Assembly (NCBI GenBank): GCA_021647745.1
Contig: JAKIUB010000001.1
Coordinates: 226,121-290,120, forward strand
Reading direction: 5' to 3'
DNA: 64,000 nucleotides
DNA from: Paracoccaceae bacterium
GTDB lineage: Bacteria > Pseudomonadota > Alphaproteobacteria > Rhodobacterales > Rhodobacteraceae
Shown: piece by piece, positions 61,867-64,000 of the stretch
Layout: every line of letters begins with the position of its first letter
Position numbering within the stretch: the stretch's first letter is position 1
Made by a program: the position numbers and the translations under genes
Notes under the pieces: generated by a model
Told to the model about the DNA's origin: nothing
The model's input: only the letters and a program-made list of their open reading frames with translations
Database searches by the model: none

Positions 61867-62972
61867 TTGAACACCTTGCGCGGGTCAAAGGCATCGCGCA
61901 CCCCTTCAAATATAAAAACCAACAGCGAGAGCATGGTGACAATGGTGAAAAACGCCGCTCCTGCCAGCCACGGCGAGGTGATATTGGCCTTGGCTTGCAA
62001 GCCCAGCTCGCCAAGGGAGGGATAAGAGCCGGGCAACCCGTAGCCCAGGAAATCCAGTCCGGTAAGGGTGCCGATGGAGCCGGTGAGAATGAAGGGCAGC
62101 ATGGTGACCGTGGCGACCATGGCATTGGGCAGCACATGGCGAAACATGATGGTGCGGTCGCGCACCCCGAGCGCTTTGGCGGCGCGCACATATTCAAAAT
62201 TGCGGGCGCGCAGAAACTCGGCGCGCACCACGCCGTCCAAGGCGTTCCAGCCGAATAATATCAGCAAGCCGGTGAGTATCCAGAAATTCATCGTGAAAAT
62301 CGCCGCCAGAATGATGATGATATAGAGCATCGGCAGGGAGCCCCATATTTCGGTAAAGCGCTGAAAAATCAGGTCGGTGACGCCGCCAAAATAGCCCTGA
62401 ACCGCGCCGGCCATAATGCCCAGTATCGCGCTGGGAATGGTGACCACCAGCGCAAACAAAATGGAAATTCGAAAGCCGTAGATGACGCGCGCCCCAACAT
62501 CGCGGGCCTGATCATCGGTGCCAAACAAGTGAAAGCTATCCGGCGGGCTGGGGGCGGTTTTGACGTTTATGGTGTCTACCGTGTTGAAACTATAAGGAAT
62601 AGGCGGCCATAATATCCAGCCCTTTTCAATCTCCACCCCGTCTATATTGCCATCAATGGCATCAGCCATCAGGGTTTCTGGCTCATCAAAGCAGGCCTCC
62701 AGCCCGCCGGTGATGATCAGGCATTGCAGGTCCGGGTCTTTATATTGCGCTTCGGTCTGGAAATCGCCGCCAAAGCCGGCATCGCTATAGGTGTTGAAAA
62801 TCGGCGTATAAATCTCGCCGCGGTAAGAGACCAGGAGCGGCTTATCATTGGCGATAAACTCGGCAAAAAGCGACAGGCCAAACAGCACGATAAATATCCG
62901 CAGGCTCCACAGCGCCCGGCGGTTGGCGCGAAAATTATGCAGGCGGCGGCGGGTGAGGGGGGAGAGCTTCAT
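61863..62972 (-). CDS. Peptide ABC importer permease (YejE-like)
   Basis: 369 residues, longer than ordinary DppC-type permeases because of a 130-residue periplasmic insert after the first membrane segment (ANDKPLLVSYRGEIYTPIFN), which marks YejE. LFGTDDQARDVGARVIYGFR and the EAA loop VRAAKALGVRDRTIMFRHVLP are present. Overlaps both flanking genes by 4 bases. Confidence 0.93.
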   Translation of the reverse strand: MKLSPLTRRRLHNFRANRRALWSLRIFIVLFGLSLFAEFIANDKPLLVSYRGEIYTPIFNTYSDAGFGGDFQTEAQYKDPDLQCLIITGGLEACFDEPETLMADAIDGNIDGVEIEKGWILWPPIPYSFNTVDTINVKTAPSPPDSFHLFGTDDQARDVGARVIYGFRISILFALVVTIPSAILGIMAGAVQGYFGGVTDLIFQRFTEIWGSLPMLYIIIILAAIFTMNFWILTGLLILFGWNALDGVVRAEFLRARNFEYVRAAKALGVRDRTIMFRHVLPNAMVATVTMLPFILTGSIGTLTGLDFLGYGLPGSYPSLGELGLQAKANITSPWLAGAAFFTIVTMLSLLVFIFEGVRDAFDPRKVFK

Positions 62973-64000
62973 GTGCGGCGGCTCTCGAAATCTATGCGCG
63001 GGTCGATCCAGACATACATCAGATCAGAGATGATTTTGATCAACAGCCCAAACAGGGTGAAGAAATACATGGTGCCAAACATTACCGGATAATCGCGCGC
63101 CACTACCGCCTCAAAGCCCAGCCGCCCTAGGCCATCTAGCGAGAAAATGGTTTCGATAAACAATGATCCGCCAAAAAACACCCCGATAAAAAGGCTGGGG
63201 AAGCTGGCGATGACCAGCAGCATGGCATTGCGAAACACATGGCCATAAAGCACCCGGCGCTCACTCGCCCCCTTGGCGCGCGCGGTGATCACATATTGCT
63301 TTTTGATCTCGTCCAGAAATACGTTTTTGGTTAGCATGGTCAGGGTGGTAAAGCCGCCAATCGCCCCGGCCAGCACCGGCAGGGCGATGTGCCAAAAATA
63401 ATCACCTATTTTACCAAGCAGCGAAAGCTCGGCGAAATTGGGCGAGGTCAGCCCGCGCAGCGGAAAAATGCTCCAGTAAGAGCCACCGGCAAACAGCACC
63501 ACCAGCACAATGGCAAACAAAAATACCGGCACCGCATAAGCGGCGATCAGAATGGCGGTGGACCAGCTGTCAAACCTTGAGCCATCACGCACCGCTTTGC
63601 GAATGCCGAGCGGGATGGAGATTGAATAGGCAATCAGAGTGGACCAAAGGCCAAGCGAGATAGAGACCGGCATTTTCTCGATCACCAGATCAATTACCGA
63701 AATCGAGCGAAAATAGCTCTCGCCAAAATCAAATACCAGATAGCCTTTCATCATCATCCAGAAGCGCTCCCAAAACGGCTTGTCAAAGCCATATTGGCGC
63801 TCCAGATCCTTGATGAATTCTTCCGACAGCCCGATGCGGCCCTTATAGCCACTTTCCTCATTAGCAGCGGCAATCCCCGCATCCCCCGCCGCGCCGCCGA
63901 GCAGGTCAAACCCGTCGCCGAGGTTCTCTAAGTTGGCAAGCATTTGCTCCACCGGCCCGCCGGGGATGAACTGGATAATGGCGAAGTTGAGGAACATGAT
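62969..64000 (-). CDS. Peptide ABC importer permease (YejB-like), 5' end outside window
   Basis: At least 343 residues; the frame continues past the window edge, since the first Met seen (63997) falls in the middle of the first membrane segment (IMFLNFAIIQFIPGGPVEQM). A YejB-type insert follows (about 20-90) with GLSEEFIKDLERQYGFDKP. The EAA loop is ITARAKGASERRVLYGHVFR. The substrate-binding protein YejA is expected upstream, outside the window. Confidence 0.92.
   Translation of the reverse strand: MMFLNFAIIQFIPGGPVEQMLANLENLGDGFDLLGGAAGDAGIAAANEESGYKGRIGLSEEFIKDLERQYGFDKPFWERFWMMMKGYLVFDFGESYFRSISVIDLVIEKMPVSISLGLWSTLIAYSISIPLGIRKAVRDGSRFDSWSTAILIAAYAVPVFLFAIVLVVLFAGGSYWSIFPLRGLTSPNFAELSLLGKIGDYFWHIALPVLAGAIGGFTTLTMLTKNVFLDEIKKQYVITARAKGASERRVLYGHVFRNAMLLVIASFPSLFIGVFFGGSLFIETIFSLDGLGRLGFEAVVARDYPVMFGTMYFFTLFGLLIKIISDLMYVWIDPRIDFESRRT

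Overview
The window looks like a chromosomal segment of an alphaproteobacterium, most probably a member of the Rhodobacterales (Roseobacter-like). This is inferred from gene content: an HdaA-type short DnaA homologue in front of ppk and ppx, a short prolyl-tRNA synthetase without the editing insertion, small families typical of the group (DUF6477, DUF6456), an MttB-family methyltransferase without pyrrolysine, and a fused aminoethylphosphonate permease. The DNA is moderately GC-rich and densely coded, with many ATGA or TAATG overlaps. There are no rRNA, tRNA or CRISPR features that I can see.

Region by region. 1-5.8 kb: a tightly overlapping operon of nadK (5' end outside), an AI-2E family membrane protein, hdaA, ppk and ppx, which puts a replication-initiation regulator beside polyphosphate metabolism. 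6.0-9.4 kb: proS and the lipoprotein-release ABC transporter (LolC/E-type permease and LolD). 9.4-12.7 kb: a UbiH-type hydroxylase and a HAD phosphatase, divergent from a GntR regulator with a hydratase. 12.7-19.2 kb: a GT2 glycosyltransferase carrying an MshEN-like domain, carA, yqeY, a DMT transporter, a small monooxygenase and guaA. 19.2-24.3 kb: a secreted PilJ-N-type protein, an MttB-like protein, DUF6477, DUF6456 and tpiA. 24.3-25.9 kb: a TfoX-like gene cut in two by an AT-rich insert of about 1.25 kb that carries a formyltransferase and an overlapping ankyrin-repeat gene. 25.9-28.1 kb: an A-type Fe-S carrier, DUF3307, a SatD-like regulator and sufT. 28.1-33.2 kb: tgt, a hydrolase, a MAPEG protein and lon. 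33.4-37.6 kb: a phosphonate-type ABC importer with a possible Pho box. 37.7-43 kb: two FAD enzymes, then modABC. 43-46.4 kb: dnaE. 46.8-56.2 kb: uraH, xdhABC and a four-gene BMP-type nucleoside/purine ABC importer, closed by a strong terminator. 56.6-59.8 kb: a LysM protein and an Atm1-like exporter. 59.8-64 kb: two decayed-looking small genes and a YejBEF-type peptide importer that runs off the end.

How it fits together. The modABC importer can supply molybdenum for xanthine dehydrogenase a few kilobases away, and the BMP-type importer can bring in its purine substrates. UraH acts after urate oxidation, but no uricase is present in the window. The phosphonate importer, polyP enzymes and possible Pho box point to attention to phosphorus supply.

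The most unusual items are the insertion that splits the TfoX-like gene, whose two ends rejoin in frame into a 107-residue protein. Its cargo parallels a known single-chain sugar formyltransferase with an ankyrin module, here encoded as two overlapping genes. Also notable are a SatD-like protein that reads as a class III cyclase-like domain joined to a helix-turn-helix, with an array of inverted repeats just downstream of it, and the MshEN-glycosyltransferase fusion. All functional statements rest on motif reading; no database search was run.
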